Positions 7,637 through 15,390 of a stretch of 20,034 bases of DNA are shown piece by piece. The stretch spans positions 1-20,034 of the forward strand of contig URVX01000004.1 in the NCBI GenBank assembly GCA_900551395.1. Reading direction: 5' to 3'. The position numbers and the translations under genes are program-made. The first letter of the stretch is position 1. Every line of letters starts with the position of its first letter. Origin of the DNA: an uncultured Subdoligranulum sp. Lineage in GTDB: Bacteria > Bacillota > Clostridia > Christensenellales > CAG-314. A model generated the notes under the pieces. That model was not told where the DNA came from. It made no database searches and saw nothing but the letters and a program-made list of their open reading frames with translations.

Positions 7637-8524
7637 ATGGAAATTTACGAAAAAAAGCTTGTCGAACTGAGCAACGGAGAAAAATACGCCTTTATCGAAA
7701 CGGGCAAGGGCGCTCCGCTTCTGTTAATTCACGGCAATATGTCAAGCGGCGTGCATTTTTCTCCCATATTGCCGGCGCTTTCCGAAAAATTTCATTGTTA
7801 CGCTCCCGATTTGCGCGGCTTCGGCGACAGCAGCTACAACAAACCCTTCAAAAGCCTCAAAGAGCTTGCGGACGACGTCAAGCTCTTTGCCGACAGAATG
7901 GGGATTAAAGAAGCATACGTCATCGGCTGGTCGACGGGCGGCGGCGTGGCTTTGGAGCTTGCTGCGGCTTATCCGGATTTCGTCAAGGCGATATTTTCCA
8001 TAGAGGGCGCAAGCCACAAGGGATATCCAATTTTCAGAAAGGACGAAAAGGGCATGCCGATTGTAGGCAGCTTGTATTCAAGCCCCGATGAAATGGGCGA
8101 GGACCCCGTTCAGGTCAAGCCCGTCAGCCTTGCCTTTGCGTCAAAGAATTTTCAGGCGACCAACGCGCTGTGGAACGCCGCCATTTATGTGGTGAACAAG
8201 CCTTCCGAAAGGGACAACGAAATTTTTATAAACGAAACCATGAAGCAGGTGTGCCTCAACGAGCTTGACTGGGCGCTTGCCAACATAAACATGTCCGACT
8301 CGCCCAATTTTTATCAGAACGGCGACAATACCATAAAGGACGTCGTATGTCCCTGCGCTTTTACGAGCGGAGAGCTGGATATGGTGGTGCCGAGATATAT
8401 GGTTATGGAAAACGTCAACGCCGTAAAAAACAGCAAGCTGTTGACTTACGAAAAATGCGGGCACTCTCCGCTTGTTGATTGCCCCGAAAGACTGATAAAA
8501 GACATAACGGAATTTTTCGCATAA
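7637..8524 (+). CDS. Alpha/beta-fold hydrolase (second of two)
   Basis: This 295-residue alpha/beta hydrolase has a classical LLIHGNMSSG oxyanion region (residues 29-38), the strand motif YAPDLRGFGDS (55-65), nucleophile elbow GWSTG with Ser99, acid Asp248 in SGELDMVVP, and His276 in EKCGHSPLVDCPE. The pattern is closest to the MhpC/BioH/haloperoxidase-like group of small-molecule hydrolases. A strong RBS, AAGGAGGGG, precedes the ATG, 12 nt after the first hydrolase. The two proteins share the CGH active-site context but differ widely elsewhere, so they look like diverged family members, not a recent duplication. A terminator follows immediately. Confidence 0.87.
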   Translation: MEIYEKKLVELSNGEKYAFIETGKGAPLLLIHGNMSSGVHFSPILPALSEKFHCYAPDLRGFGDSSYNKPFKSLKELADDVKLFADRMGIKEAYVIGWSTGGGVALELAAAYPDFVKAIFSIEGASHKGYPIFRKDEKGMPIVGSLYSSPDEMGEDPVQVKPVSLAFASKNFQATNALWNAAIYVVNKPSERDNEIFINETMKQVCLNELDWALANINMSDSPNFYQNGDNTIKDVVCPCAFTSGELDMVVPRYMVMENVNAVKNSKLLTYEKCGHSPLVDCPERLIKDITEFFA

Positions 8525-8530
8525 AAAACC

Positions 8531-8563
8531 AAAAGGAGAAACAAAGGTTTCTCCTTTTTTCTT
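8531..8563 (+). terminator. Intrinsic terminator after the hydrolase pair
   Basis: A 12-bp perfect stem (8531-8542 with 8547-8558) closes the loop AAAG and is followed by a T-rich tail (TT CTTTG). It begins 7 nt after the second hydrolase stop. This is a classical rho-independent terminator. Confidence 0.85.
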
Positions 8564-8587
8564 TGTTTTCGCGGGCTGCACAATAGC

Positions 8588-8616
8588 TTGATAAGAAAAG
8601 CGAAATGTGTTATTAT
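8588..8616 (+). promoter_or_regulatory. Sigma-A-type promoter for the mtnN-ricT gene run
   Basis: The -35 box TTGATA (8588-8593) is separated by 17 nt from the -10 box TATTAT (8611-8616), which carries an extended TGT in front. The predicted transcript start is near 8623, giving a leader of about 24 nt that contains the GAGGAG ribosome binding site of the next gene. It lies just past the terminator, so it starts a new transcription unit. Confidence 0.7.
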
Positions 8617-8646
8617 ATAAAAAAGTTGTTTTTTGAGGAGTATCAC

Positions 8647-9333
8647 ATGAAAACAGGTATCGTCGCGCCCTCCGAAAGCGAGCTTGCGCCTTTTCTGAAG
8701 CATTGCGAAAGCGTATCGCGTACTGTACGCAGCGGATTCGAATTTTTTCTTGCACGGCTCAAAGACAAGGAGCTTGTGTGCGTCATTTGCGGAATCTGCA
8801 AAACCAACGCCGCATGCGCGACGCAGGCGCTCATAGACGGCTTCGGCGTCGAAAGAGTATTTTTAATCGGCGTTTGCGGAGCGATAAGCGCTTCCCTGAA
8901 AATAAACGATACCATTGTCTGCACGACGGTTGAGCACCATGATATGGAGCCTACTATTCTGACGCAGGGCGAGCCGCGCTTTCCTTCGTCCGCATTCGAG
9001 TGCGACAAGACGCTGCTAGGCGCCGTGCAGAGAGCCGAGCTTGCGGGTTTGCCTTACGGCGTTAAGCTGTTTTACGGAAAGGAAGTGACGGGAGAGCGGT
9101 TCGTTGACCAAAAGGGACGCGAGGAAATCATAGCCGCGCACTCTCCTTTGGGCGTGGACATGGAGACTGCGGCTGTTGCTCAGGTCTGCGCGCTTAACTC
9201 AGTTCCCTTTCTTGCGCTTCGCACCGTGACGGACACGCCGGAGCAGAGCGGACTGGAGGTTTTCGGGCAAAATCTGGCGAGAGCATCGGAAATCTGCGCT
9301 TTGACGCTGTACGAAACGCTCAAGCAGCTGTGA
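8647..9333 (+). CDS. mtnN: 5'-methylthioadenosine/S-adenosylhomocysteine nucleosidase
   Basis: This 228-residue protein of the PNP/UDP (MTAN/Pfs) family would cleave adenine from MTA and SAH in the SAM-recycling pathway. The residues match E. coli MtnN closely in position: VDMETAAVAQVC with Met172-Glu173 (ribose binding) and RTVTD with Asp196 (adenine protonation; E. coli Asp197). LIGVCGAI (73-80) matches the family's GxAG-like strand. The N-terminal catalytic Glu region is divergent (IVAPSESE). The frame opens at 8605, but ATG 8647 follows GAGGAG by about 6 nt and gives the normal family N-terminus. Futalosine hydrolase is a related alternative, but no menaquinone genes are nearby. First gene of a probable seven-gene unit. 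Confidence 0.82.
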   Translation: MKTGIVAPSESELAPFLKHCESVSRTVRSGFEFFLARLKDKELVCVICGICKTNAACATQALIDGFGVERVFLIGVCGAISASLKINDTIVCTTVEHHDMEPTILTQGEPRFPSSAFECDKTLLGAVQRAELAGLPYGVKLFYGKEVTGERFVDQKGREEIIAAHSPLGVDMETAAVAQVCALNSVPFLALRTVTDTPEQSGLEVFGQNLARASEICALTLYETLKQL

Positions 9334-9343
9334 CGGTGAACTT

Positions 9344-10495
9344 ATGCACAAGGTTGTTATTGCGCCCGATTCGTTCAAGGGAGTTCTGAGCGCGCGAGAG
9401 GTGTGCGACATCATCAGCTACAAAATAAACAAACATTATCCTTTTTGCCAGATTGTCAAGGTGCCCGTAGCCGACGGAGGGGAAGGCAGCATAGACGCCT
9501 TTCTCTGTGCCAAAAACGGCAGAAAAATTTTTTGCGACGTCAAGGGCGCCAACGGCGAAACAATCAGCTGTTATTTCGGAGTTTTTGAAAAGACGGCGGT
9601 TGTGGAGGTGGCGCAGGTCGTAGGACTGGGGCTTCCGTCGCGCGCCCCCGCGCTTTCCGGCACGACCTTCGGCGTAGGTCAGCTTATAAACCAGGCGATA
9701 AAAATGGGTGTAGAAAAAATTCTGCTGTGTCTGGGCGGCACCAGCACAATAGACGCCGGCTGCGGTATGGCGGTGGCTCTCGGAGCCAAGTTTTTCGACA
9801 AGGATTTCAGGGAGTTTCTTCCCGTAGGCAAAAATCTTTGCGACATAAGGTCGGTGGATTTTTCGGCGGTGCGCCGCCTTTTGGGGCTGGTTAAGATAAA
9901 CGTATTGTACGATGTGGAGTGCAAGCTTTGCGGCGACGAGGGCGCGGCGGCGGTGTTCGGTCCGCAAAAGGGGCTTACTCCGTCGGAAATTGCTTTTGCG
10001 GACAAAAATCTTGCGCATTTCGCTTCGGTTGCGGGGCAGTCGTGCGGCTTTCGTCCCGAAGAAATCGTCGGAGGCGGAGCGGCCGGCGGCATGGGCGCGG
10101 GAGCCAAAGCGTTTTTCAACGCAGATATGAATCGGGGCATAGACGCCGTGCTTGACACGATAAACTTCAATTCGCTTATCAGAGACGCGGATTTGATAAT
10201 AACAGGAGAGGGGCGTCTGGACAACCAGAGCGTTTACGGCAAGGCTCTGTGCGGCGTATGCCGAGCTGCCAAGAGGATGAACGTGCCCGTTGTTGATATA
10301 GTGGGACAAATCGGTCCCGTTGACCGTGAGCAGCTTTTCAGATTCGGTCTGACAGCCGTTTTCGCCTTGAACAATGAAATTGACTGTCAAGGCGCAAAGG
10401 AAAAAACAACTCTCGACCTTGCCGCTCTTGTGGACGAGATTTTAAACCTCTGGTCAATAAGAAACAGATCCTACGACAATACAAGGAGCTATTAG
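9344..10495 (+). CDS. Glycerate kinase (GarK/GlxK family)
   Basis: This 383-residue glycerate kinase of the type II family phosphorylates D-glycerate with ATP to phosphoglycerate, feeding lower glycolysis. It has APDSFKGVLSA at the N-terminus (residues 7-17), PVADGGEGSIDAF (41-53), LCLGGTSTIDAGCGMAVALG around 127-146, and the C-terminal TGEGRLDNQSVYGKA with its conserved Asp. Length matches the family (about 380). The ATG is 10 nt after the mtnN stop with only a weak GGTGA ahead, so translation may be helped by coupling. It is followed after 3 nt by phosphofructokinase. Whether the product is 2- or 3-phosphoglycerate cannot be told from the sequence. Confidence 0.92.
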   Translation: MHKVVIAPDSFKGVLSAREVCDIISYKINKHYPFCQIVKVPVADGGEGSIDAFLCAKNGRKIFCDVKGANGETISCYFGVFEKTAVVEVAQVVGLGLPSRAPALSGTTFGVGQLINQAIKMGVEKILLCLGGTSTIDAGCGMAVALGAKFFDKDFREFLPVGKNLCDIRSVDFSAVRRLLGLVKINVLYDVECKLCGDEGAAAVFGPQKGLTPSEIAFADKNLAHFASVAGQSCGFRPEEIVGGGAAGGMGAGAKAFFNADMNRGIDAVLDTINFNSLIRDADLIITGEGRLDNQSVYGKALCGVCRAAKRMNVPVVDIVGQIGPVDREQLFRFGLTAVFALNNEIDCQGAKEKTTLDLAALVDEILNLWSIRNRSYDNTRSY

Positions 10496-10498
10496 CCG

Positions 10499-11521
10499 AT
10501 GAAAAAAATTGCGATGCTTACAAGCGGCGGAGACGCGCCGGGCATGAACGCCTGCATAAGGGCGGCGGTTCGTTACGGACTGTTCAAAAAAGTCGAAATG
10601 TACGGAGTCATGCGCGGCTACGAGGGGCTGATAAACGGCGACTTTTACAAAATGGACAGGCACTCCGTCACGGATATCATACAGCGCGGCGGCACAATTT
10701 TAAAGACAGCCCGCAGCGAAAGGTTTTTTTCGGAGGAAGGGCGCGGGGCTGCGTCTGAAAAGCTCCGTGAGCGGGGAATAGAAGGACTTGTGGTTATCGG
10801 CGGTGACGGAAGCTTCAACGGGGCAAAAAGGCTGGCTGCCGAAAGCGATATTTGCGTTGCCTGCGTGCCGGGCACGATAGACAACGATTTGAATTATACC
10901 GATTACACGTTGGGCTTCGACACGGCCGTAAACACCGTTCTCAACGCGGTGAACAACATACGCGACACCATGTCCTCTCACGACCGCGCGTGTATAGTTG
11001 AGGTCATGGGACGCAGCTGCGGCGATATCGCGTTGTTTTCGGCGATAGGCGGCGGTGCGGACGCTGTGGTTATGCCTGAAAAAGGGTTGGACTTGAAAGC
11101 GCTTGCAGCGCAGCTCGAGCAGGGCAGAAGGCTGGGAAAATCCAGCAATATCATTTTGCTGAGCGAGGGGGTGTGCACCGCGCAGGCATTGAAGGAAGGT
11201 CTTGCGGCACACACCGACATGAGTCTCAGAACGGTCACGCTGGGGCACGTCCAGAGGGGCGGCTCGCCCACGCTGAGAGACAGACTGCTTGCGGCTCGCT
11301 TCGGCGTCAAAGCCATAGATTGTCTGACTGAGGGCAGAAAAGCCGTCGCGATAGGAATCCGAAACGAAGAAACGGTTGCGGACGATTTGGAGGATGCGCT
11401 GTGCGCTCCCGCCGCAGACCGAAGCGAGCTTTTGAGGGTTGCGAAATACTTTGCCTTTAACGGTATCCAAAAAGGAAAAAAGACAAATGAAAACTCCGAC
11501 TTTTGTAGCGGACATGCTTAA
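10499..11521 (+). CDS. pfkA: ATP-dependent 6-phosphofructokinase
   Basis: This enzyme catalyses fructose-6-phosphate to fructose-1,6-bisphosphate, the committed step of glycolysis. It has 340 residues; the bacterial enzyme usually has about 320, and the extra is a Lys/Asn-rich tail that reads into the next gene. The ATP-binding TSGGDAPGMNA is at 8-18, GGDGS at 101-105, and PGTIDND at 124-130 with catalytic Asp128. Gly104 and Gly125 at the two donor-specificity positions indicate ATP use rather than pyrophosphate, where Asp and Lys are expected. MGRSCGDIAL and HVQRGGSPT are the usual substrate-site motifs. AAGGAG precedes the ATG. The last 35 nt overlap the decarboxylase gene. Confidence 0.94.
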   Translation: MKKIAMLTSGGDAPGMNACIRAAVRYGLFKKVEMYGVMRGYEGLINGDFYKMDRHSVTDIIQRGGTILKTARSERFFSEEGRGAASEKLRERGIEGLVVIGGDGSFNGAKRLAAESDICVACVPGTIDNDLNYTDYTLGFDTAVNTVLNAVNNIRDTMSSHDRACIVEVMGRSCGDIALFSAIGGGADAVVMPEKGLDLKALAAQLEQGRRLGKSSNIILLSEGVCTAQALKEGLAAHTDMSLRTVTLGHVQRGGSPTLRDRLLAARFGVKAIDCLTEGRKAVAIGIRNEETVADDLEDALCAPAADRSELLRVAKYFAFNGIQKGKKTNENSDFCSGHA

Positions 11522-12614
11522 AGAATATGCAAAGAAACATCCTGTGAGACTTCATATGCCCGGTCACAAGGGGCGTATGAAAAATGATATTTTCGACACG
11601 CGTTTAGATATCACGGAGCTGGGCTTTTCCGACAACCTGAGAAATCCGCAGGGCGCGATTAAGCAAAGCGAGGAGCTTTGCGCGCGGCTCTACGGAGTAA
11701 AACATGCGCTGTACACCACCGGCGGGGCAACGAGCGGAGTGCACGCTTTCGTGGCGCTTGCAAAGGGAAAAATTCTTACCGAAACAACCTGCCACGTGTC
11801 CGTAGACAACGCGGCGGAAATGTTCGGCAAAACCTTGGTTAAAGTCGCTCCGAAAAAGTTAGGAGCGCTGTCTTTGGACGATATAAAGCGCGCTTCGGAG
11901 AGTGACGGGGAAATCGGCGCCGTTCTGCTTGCAAGCCCTAATTATTTCGGCTTTTGTTCTCCGCTTGAAAAAATCCGCGAGTATTTATCGGAGAAAGACA
12001 TTATGCTGTTTGTCGACAGCGCTCACGGCGCGCATTTCGGTCTGGACGACGAGCACCTGCCCGTTTGCCCGGCGCATTTTTGCGACGCCGCGGTTGTGTC
12101 CTGCCACAAGACCTTGCCCGCGCCTACTCAGACGGCGGCGATTCTTACGGACAGCGACAGTCTCGCGACGGCGATAAGAGAACAACTGAATCGGCAGTGC
12201 ACCACAAGCCCCAGCTATATACTTCTCGCGGGGCTTGACAGAGCGGTTGCTTATTGCACGGACAGGGCGCAAAAGGATTTGGCGGAGCTTTATTATTGGC
12301 TGCTGGTGCTCAGATTCAGGCTTGCGCTTTTGGAGGTGCCCGTGCTTGAAAACGACGATTTCACCCGTGTAGTCATGGACATGAGCGTCTGGGGAGTTTC
12401 GGGCAAAACGGTGTACGAATATCTGCGAACAAAAAACATATTTGCAGAAATGTATTGCGAGGACAAGGTGGTTTTGCTGTTTTCCATGAAAAACAACAGG
12501 TATGACGTAAGAAGGGTTATCAACGCCATGTCTCGTTTGAACGAAAGCAGACCCGCAAGGGAAAAAGCGGTCGGCTCGGGGCCGTTTGAATATCCGACAA
12601 AAGAGCAAAAATAG
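11487..12614 (+). CDS. Short Orn/Lys/Arg decarboxylase-family PLP protein (YaaO-like)
   Basis: This fold-type I PLP protein of the Orn/Lys/Arg decarboxylase major domain family has 375 residues. RLHMPGHKGR (21-30), the PLP-phosphate binding TTGGATSG (77-84), the VDSAHGAHFG strand with Asp177 and His180, and SCHKTLPAPTQ with the Schiff-base Lys208 are all present. The C-terminal domain is short: relatives such as B. subtilis YaaO have about 480 residues. The frame opens at 11439 inside pfkA, but ATG 11487, preceded by AAAAGGA, begins just before the family N-terminal motif. Its place immediately upstream of tmk copies the yaaO-tmk order of Bacillus. The amino-acid substrate (Lys, Arg, Orn or other) cannot be assigned. 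Confidence 0.86.
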   Translation: MKTPTFVADMLKEYAKKHPVRLHMPGHKGRMKNDIFDTRLDITELGFSDNLRNPQGAIKQSEELCARLYGVKHALYTTGGATSGVHAFVALAKGKILTETTCHVSVDNAAEMFGKTLVKVAPKKLGALSLDDIKRASESDGEIGAVLLASPNYFGFCSPLEKIREYLSEKDIMLFVDSAHGAHFGLDDEHLPVCPAHFCDAAVVSCHKTLPAPTQTAAILTDSDSLATAIREQLNRQCTTSPSYILLAGLDRAVAYCTDRAQKDLAELYYWLLVLRFRLALLEVPVLENDDFTRVVMDMSVWGVSGKTVYEYLRTKNIFAEMYCEDKVVLLFSMKNNRYDVRRVINAMSRLNESRPAREKAVGSGPFEYPTKEQK

Positions 12615-12617
12615 ATT

Positions 12618-13238
12618 ATGAACAAATTCGTTACATTCGAGGGCTGCGACGGCGTAGGCAAGACCGCGCAGCTGGAAAAGCTGAAACAATATTGCAGACA
12701 ATTCAAGCCGGACGCCGTTTTTACACGGGAGCCCGGAGGAAGCTCGATAGCGGAAAAAATCAGAGGAGTCATACTCGACGCGGGCAACGACGGCATGACG
12801 GACGTTTGCGAAGCGTTTTTGTATGCGGCAGCCCGCGCGCAGCATTTGAACGATATCGTTGTGCCTGCGCTTAAAGCCGGAAAAACGGTGTTCTGCGACA
12901 GATATGTCCATTCTTCTTTGGCTTATCAGGGCGCGGGACGCGGATTGGGCGTTGCTTGGGTGGGGCGGCTCAACGAGCTGGCTACAGGCGGCGTTATGCC
13001 GGACTGCACGGTGTTCTTTGATTTGCCTCCCGACAAATGCTTTGAAAGAAAGGGCGGCGCAGAATGCTCGGACAGAATAGAAACGGGCGGCAGGGAGTTT
13101 CACCGAAAAATTTACGACGGCTACAAGGAGATTATCGCCGGCTCGCCCGAAAGGTTCGAGGTCGTTGACGCTTCCGGCACGATAGAGGAAATTTTCGAGG
13201 ATATGCTGAGCCGTCTCAAAAAACGCGGGGTTCTGTAA
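12618..13238 (+). CDS. tmk: Thymidylate kinase
   Basis: This 206-residue dTMP kinase makes dTDP for DNA synthesis. P-loop GCDGVGKT at 9-16, TREPGGSSIAEKIR with the Glu-Pro-Gly-Gly motif (37-50), the DR(Y) motif FCDRYVHSSLAYQGAGRG (Asp94-Arg95), and the downstream DLPPDKCFERK segment are all typical. Length fits the family. I see no convincing Shine-Dalgarno before the ATG, which is 3 nt after the preceding stop, so it is likely coupled. The stop overlaps the holB start in a TAATG. Confidence 0.95.
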   Translation: MNKFVTFEGCDGVGKTAQLEKLKQYCRQFKPDAVFTREPGGSSIAEKIRGVILDAGNDGMTDVCEAFLYAAARAQHLNDIVVPALKAGKTVFCDRYVHSSLAYQGAGRGLGVAWVGRLNELATGGVMPDCTVFFDLPPDKCFERKGGAECSDRIETGGREFHRKIYDGYKEIIAGSPERFEVVDASGTIEEIFEDMLSRLKKRGVL

Positions 13239-14227
13239 TGGACGAAGCCATAATAAATTTTTTGCTCTCCGATGCGCAGTTCGGCGCGTTGCGCCGGCAA
13301 TTTAAAAATTCAAGCGCGGCGCACGCCTTTCTGGTTAAGTGTCCCGACGCTTTTTTGCGCGGGGACGCACTGCGGCTGCTTTCCGCTTTCGCCGTCTGCA
13401 GAGAGGGCGGGTGCTTGCGTTGCGCGGACTGCCGACGCGCGCTGAAGGGAGTTCACTGCGACGTAAAGCTTTTGCCTGCCGATGCGGAAAAGGGGAAAAT
13501 CACCGTGTCCGATACGGACAAGCTGATAATCGACGCTGCGTTGAAGCCTCTCAATGCCGGAAACAAGGCATATTTGCTGGACGCATCATCGAGCGCGGGG
13601 CGCGAGGAATGGCAGAATAAGCTTTTGAAGACATTGGAGGAGCCGCCCGAAAATACGTTTATTTTCATCGCCGCGCCAAATGCGGAGTCTCTTTTGCAGA
13701 CGGTCAGAAGCCGTTGCGAAATCATTCGTATCGGCGGCATGGGGAAAAAAGACATTTTCGACGCGCTTGTTGCTCGCGGCGTTGAAGAAAGAACGGCTCG
13801 GTTTGCCGCCGGCGTGTGCGAGGGACGGCTGTCAAAGGCGTTTGCCGTCGCGGAAAATCCCGATTTCGTCGAAACCGCTCGTTTTGCAGCCGATATGCTT
13901 GCAAGACTCAAAAACACCAAAAAGTCTCCGCCCTTTGCAGCGGAGCTGGCAAAAAGAAAGGAATCGGCTTATCTTTTTTACGAAATGGCGGAGCTTGTGA
14001 TAAGAGATGCCGCGGCGCTTTCAGTCGGACTCGAAACCTCGCTTCCCGAAGACTTTAAAGCGCAGCTCCAAATCATAGCTGCGGATTATTCCCCCGAGGC
14101 GGCGGCGGCGGCGATAGAACATTTGGAGTATGCCAAGCGCAGGACGGACAACGGCGGAAATTTTGCCGTTGTTGCCGACGAGCTTATTTTGAAAATATTG
14201 GAGGACAAATACAGATGCCGGACATAA
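13238..14227 (+). CDS. holB: DNA polymerase III subunit delta'
   Basis: This 329-residue clamp-loader subunit is of the AAA+ family. As expected for delta', there is no functional Walker A. A four-Cys zinc module is visible (Cys54, 59, 62, 65), followed by the NKLLKTLEEPPENTFIF stretch (around 127-143) and the arginine-finger SRC motif at 158-160 (VRSRCEII). It would load the sliding clamp together with the DnaX subunits. The ATG shares a base with the tmk stop, and the 3' end overlaps ricT by 13 nt. Placement between tmk and ricT matches Bacillus, but with yaaQ and yaaR missing. Confidence 0.92.
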   Translation: MDEAIINFLLSDAQFGALRRQFKNSSAAHAFLVKCPDAFLRGDALRLLSAFAVCREGGCLRCADCRRALKGVHCDVKLLPADAEKGKITVSDTDKLIIDAALKPLNAGNKAYLLDASSSAGREEWQNKLLKTLEEPPENTFIFIAAPNAESLLQTVRSRCEIIRIGGMGKKDIFDALVARGVEERTARFAAGVCEGRLSKAFAVAENPDFVETARFAADMLARLKNTKKSPPFAAELAKRKESAYLFYEMAELVIRDAAALSVGLETSLPEDFKAQLQIIAADYSPEAAAAAIEHLEYAKRRTDNGGNFAVVADELILKILEDKYRCRT

Positions 14228-15084
14228 TAGGCGTAAAATTCAGAACGGTGGGCAAGGTATATTACTTCGCTCCCAACGATATAGCTTTCGAGGTTGGCGA
14301 CGGAGCCATTGTGGAAACCGCACGCGGGCTGGAATACGGAGATGTCGTCATTGCAAACAGGGAAGTGCCTCATAGCGAAATCGTGGGCACGCTCAAGCCC
14401 GTTGTGCGCAAGGCAAACGCCAAAGACAAGGAAAAGCACCTGAAAAACGAAAAGCGCAAAGCCGAGTGCATGGCAAAGGCGCGTGAAAAGATAGAGGAAA
14501 GAAAGCTGGACATGAAGCTCAAGGATGTGGAGTTCACCTTTGACGGCGGCAAAATTATTTTTTATTTTTCCTCCGAAACGCGGGTGGATTTCAGGGATTT
14601 GGTCAAGGACCTTGCGTCTGTTTTTCACGCGCGGATAGAGCTGCGGCAAATAGGAATTCGAGACGAAACCAAAATGCTTGGCGGGCTGGGGCCCTGCGGC
14701 AGAGCGTGCTGCTGCAACCAATTTCTCAAGGATTTCGAGCGCGTATCGATTAAAATGGCTAAAACGCAGGGATTGTCTCTCAATCCCGCCAAGATCAGCG
14801 GGCTTTGCGGCAGGCTGATGTGCTGTCTAAAATACGAAAACAATCATTATACCGAAACGGCAAAGCTGATGCCCAAGGTGGGCAGCGAGGTTGTGACGCC
14901 GGACGGACGCGCCCGCGTGGAGAGCGTAAATCTGCTCAAAAAGAGCGTCCTTGTCAAGATTGAAAACGGTGACGCCGTCGAGTTCAAGACCTTTGACGCC
15001 GCTGATATAAAAGCCAAAAAGACCATTGCCGAGGACGCCGACGAAACGGTCGTGGACGAAGAAATTAAATCGATTTTGGATTGA
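14215..15084 (+). CDS. ricT: PSP1-domain Fe-S protein RicT (YaaT)
   Basis: This 289-residue PSP1-domain protein corresponds to B. subtilis RicT/YaaT, a member of the Ric complex that assists RNase Y-dependent mRNA processing and carries [4Fe-4S] clusters. The N-terminal VKFRTVGKVYYF starts the PSP1 fold. A Lys/Glu-rich helix spans about 65-105. The hallmark Cys set is Cys161, 165, 166 and 167 in GPCGRACCC and Cys198, 203 and 204 in GLCGRLMCC. A C-terminal extension of about 25 acidic residues follows. GGAGG precedes the ATG, which lies inside holB. It is probably the last gene of the seven-gene unit, though no terminator separates it from the ferredoxin promoter 7 nt later. Confidence 0.92.
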   Translation: MPDIIGVKFRTVGKVYYFAPNDIAFEVGDGAIVETARGLEYGDVVIANREVPHSEIVGTLKPVVRKANAKDKEKHLKNEKRKAECMAKAREKIEERKLDMKLKDVEFTFDGGKIIFYFSSETRVDFRDLVKDLASVFHARIELRQIGIRDETKMLGGLGPCGRACCCNQFLKDFERVSIKMAKTQGLSLNPAKISGLCGRLMCCLKYENNHYTETAKLMPKVGSEVVTPDGRARVESVNLLKKSVLVKIENGDAVEFKTFDAADIKAKKTIAEDADETVVDEEIKSILD

Positions 15085-15090
15085 TTTTTG

Positions 15091-15119
15091 TTGACATTTG
15101 AAATGCCCGGCAGTATAAT
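15091..15119 (+). promoter_or_regulatory. Perfect consensus sigma-A promoter for ferredoxin
   Basis: TTGACA (15091-15096) and TATAAT (15114-15119) are spaced by exactly 17 nt, matching the consensus at every hexamer position. The predicted start is near 15126, giving a leader of about 30 nt with AAGGAGA at 15141-15147. This implies strong constitutive expression of the ferredoxin. Confidence 0.88.
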
Positions 15120-15155
15120 ACCCGTATAAAGTATTTTTACAAGGAGATACGAATT

Positions 15156-15326
15156 ATGGCTTACAAAATCAGTTCTGAGTGCATTTCTTGCGGTAGCTGT
15201 CAGGCTACCTGCCCGGTCGGCGCAATCAGTCAGGGTGCGGATAAATTCGAGATCAATCCCGAAGTTTGCATCAGCTGCGGAGCATGCGCCGCACAGTGCC
15301 CCGTGAGCGCAATCAGCGAGGAATAA
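15156..15326 (+). CDS. Small 2[4Fe-4S] ferredoxin
   Basis: This 56-residue protein is a clostridial-type 2[4Fe-4S] ferredoxin, a soluble low-potential electron carrier. Two CxxCxxCxxxCP motifs are present: Cys9, 12, 15 and 19, and Cys38, 41, 44 and 48. The two halves (ECISCGSCQATCPVGAIS and VCISCGACAAQCPVSAIS) are clear internal duplicates. Length equals that of classic clostridial ferredoxins (about 55). AAGGAGA lies 8 nt before the ATG. The gene has its own perfect promoter and terminator, so it is a single-gene transcription unit set between ricT and trmN6. It points to an anaerobic metabolism. Confidence 0.97.
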   Translation: MAYKISSECISCGSCQATCPVGAISQGADKFEINPEVCISCGACAAQCPVSAISEE

Positions 15327-15335
15327 CACGGTTTT

Positions 15336-15365
15336 AAAGCCCGCCTTTTTAGGCGGGCTTTTTAT
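15336..15365 (+). terminator. Intrinsic terminator after ferredoxin
   Basis: The 10-bp stem AAAGCCCGCC / GGCGGGCTTT (15336-15345 with 15352-15361) closes a 6-nt loop and runs into a T tract. It begins 10 nt after the ferredoxin stop. Textbook rho-independent terminator. Confidence 0.92.
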
Positions 15366-15390
15366 TGTCCGCAAAAAACGCTTTGCGTAG

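Noticed and set aside
8605..8646. Upstream start of the MTA/SAH nucleosidase at 8605
   Set aside because: It overlaps the promoter -10 box, and the GAGGAG site fits ATG 8647.
9320..10390. 356-codon open frame on the - strand
   Set aside because: It lies opposite glycerate kinase, whose motifs are unmistakable; the - strand product has no recognisable family pattern.
11985..13103. 372-codon open frame on the - strand
   Set aside because: It crosses both the decarboxylase and tmk antisense, and both are real genes with catalytic motifs.
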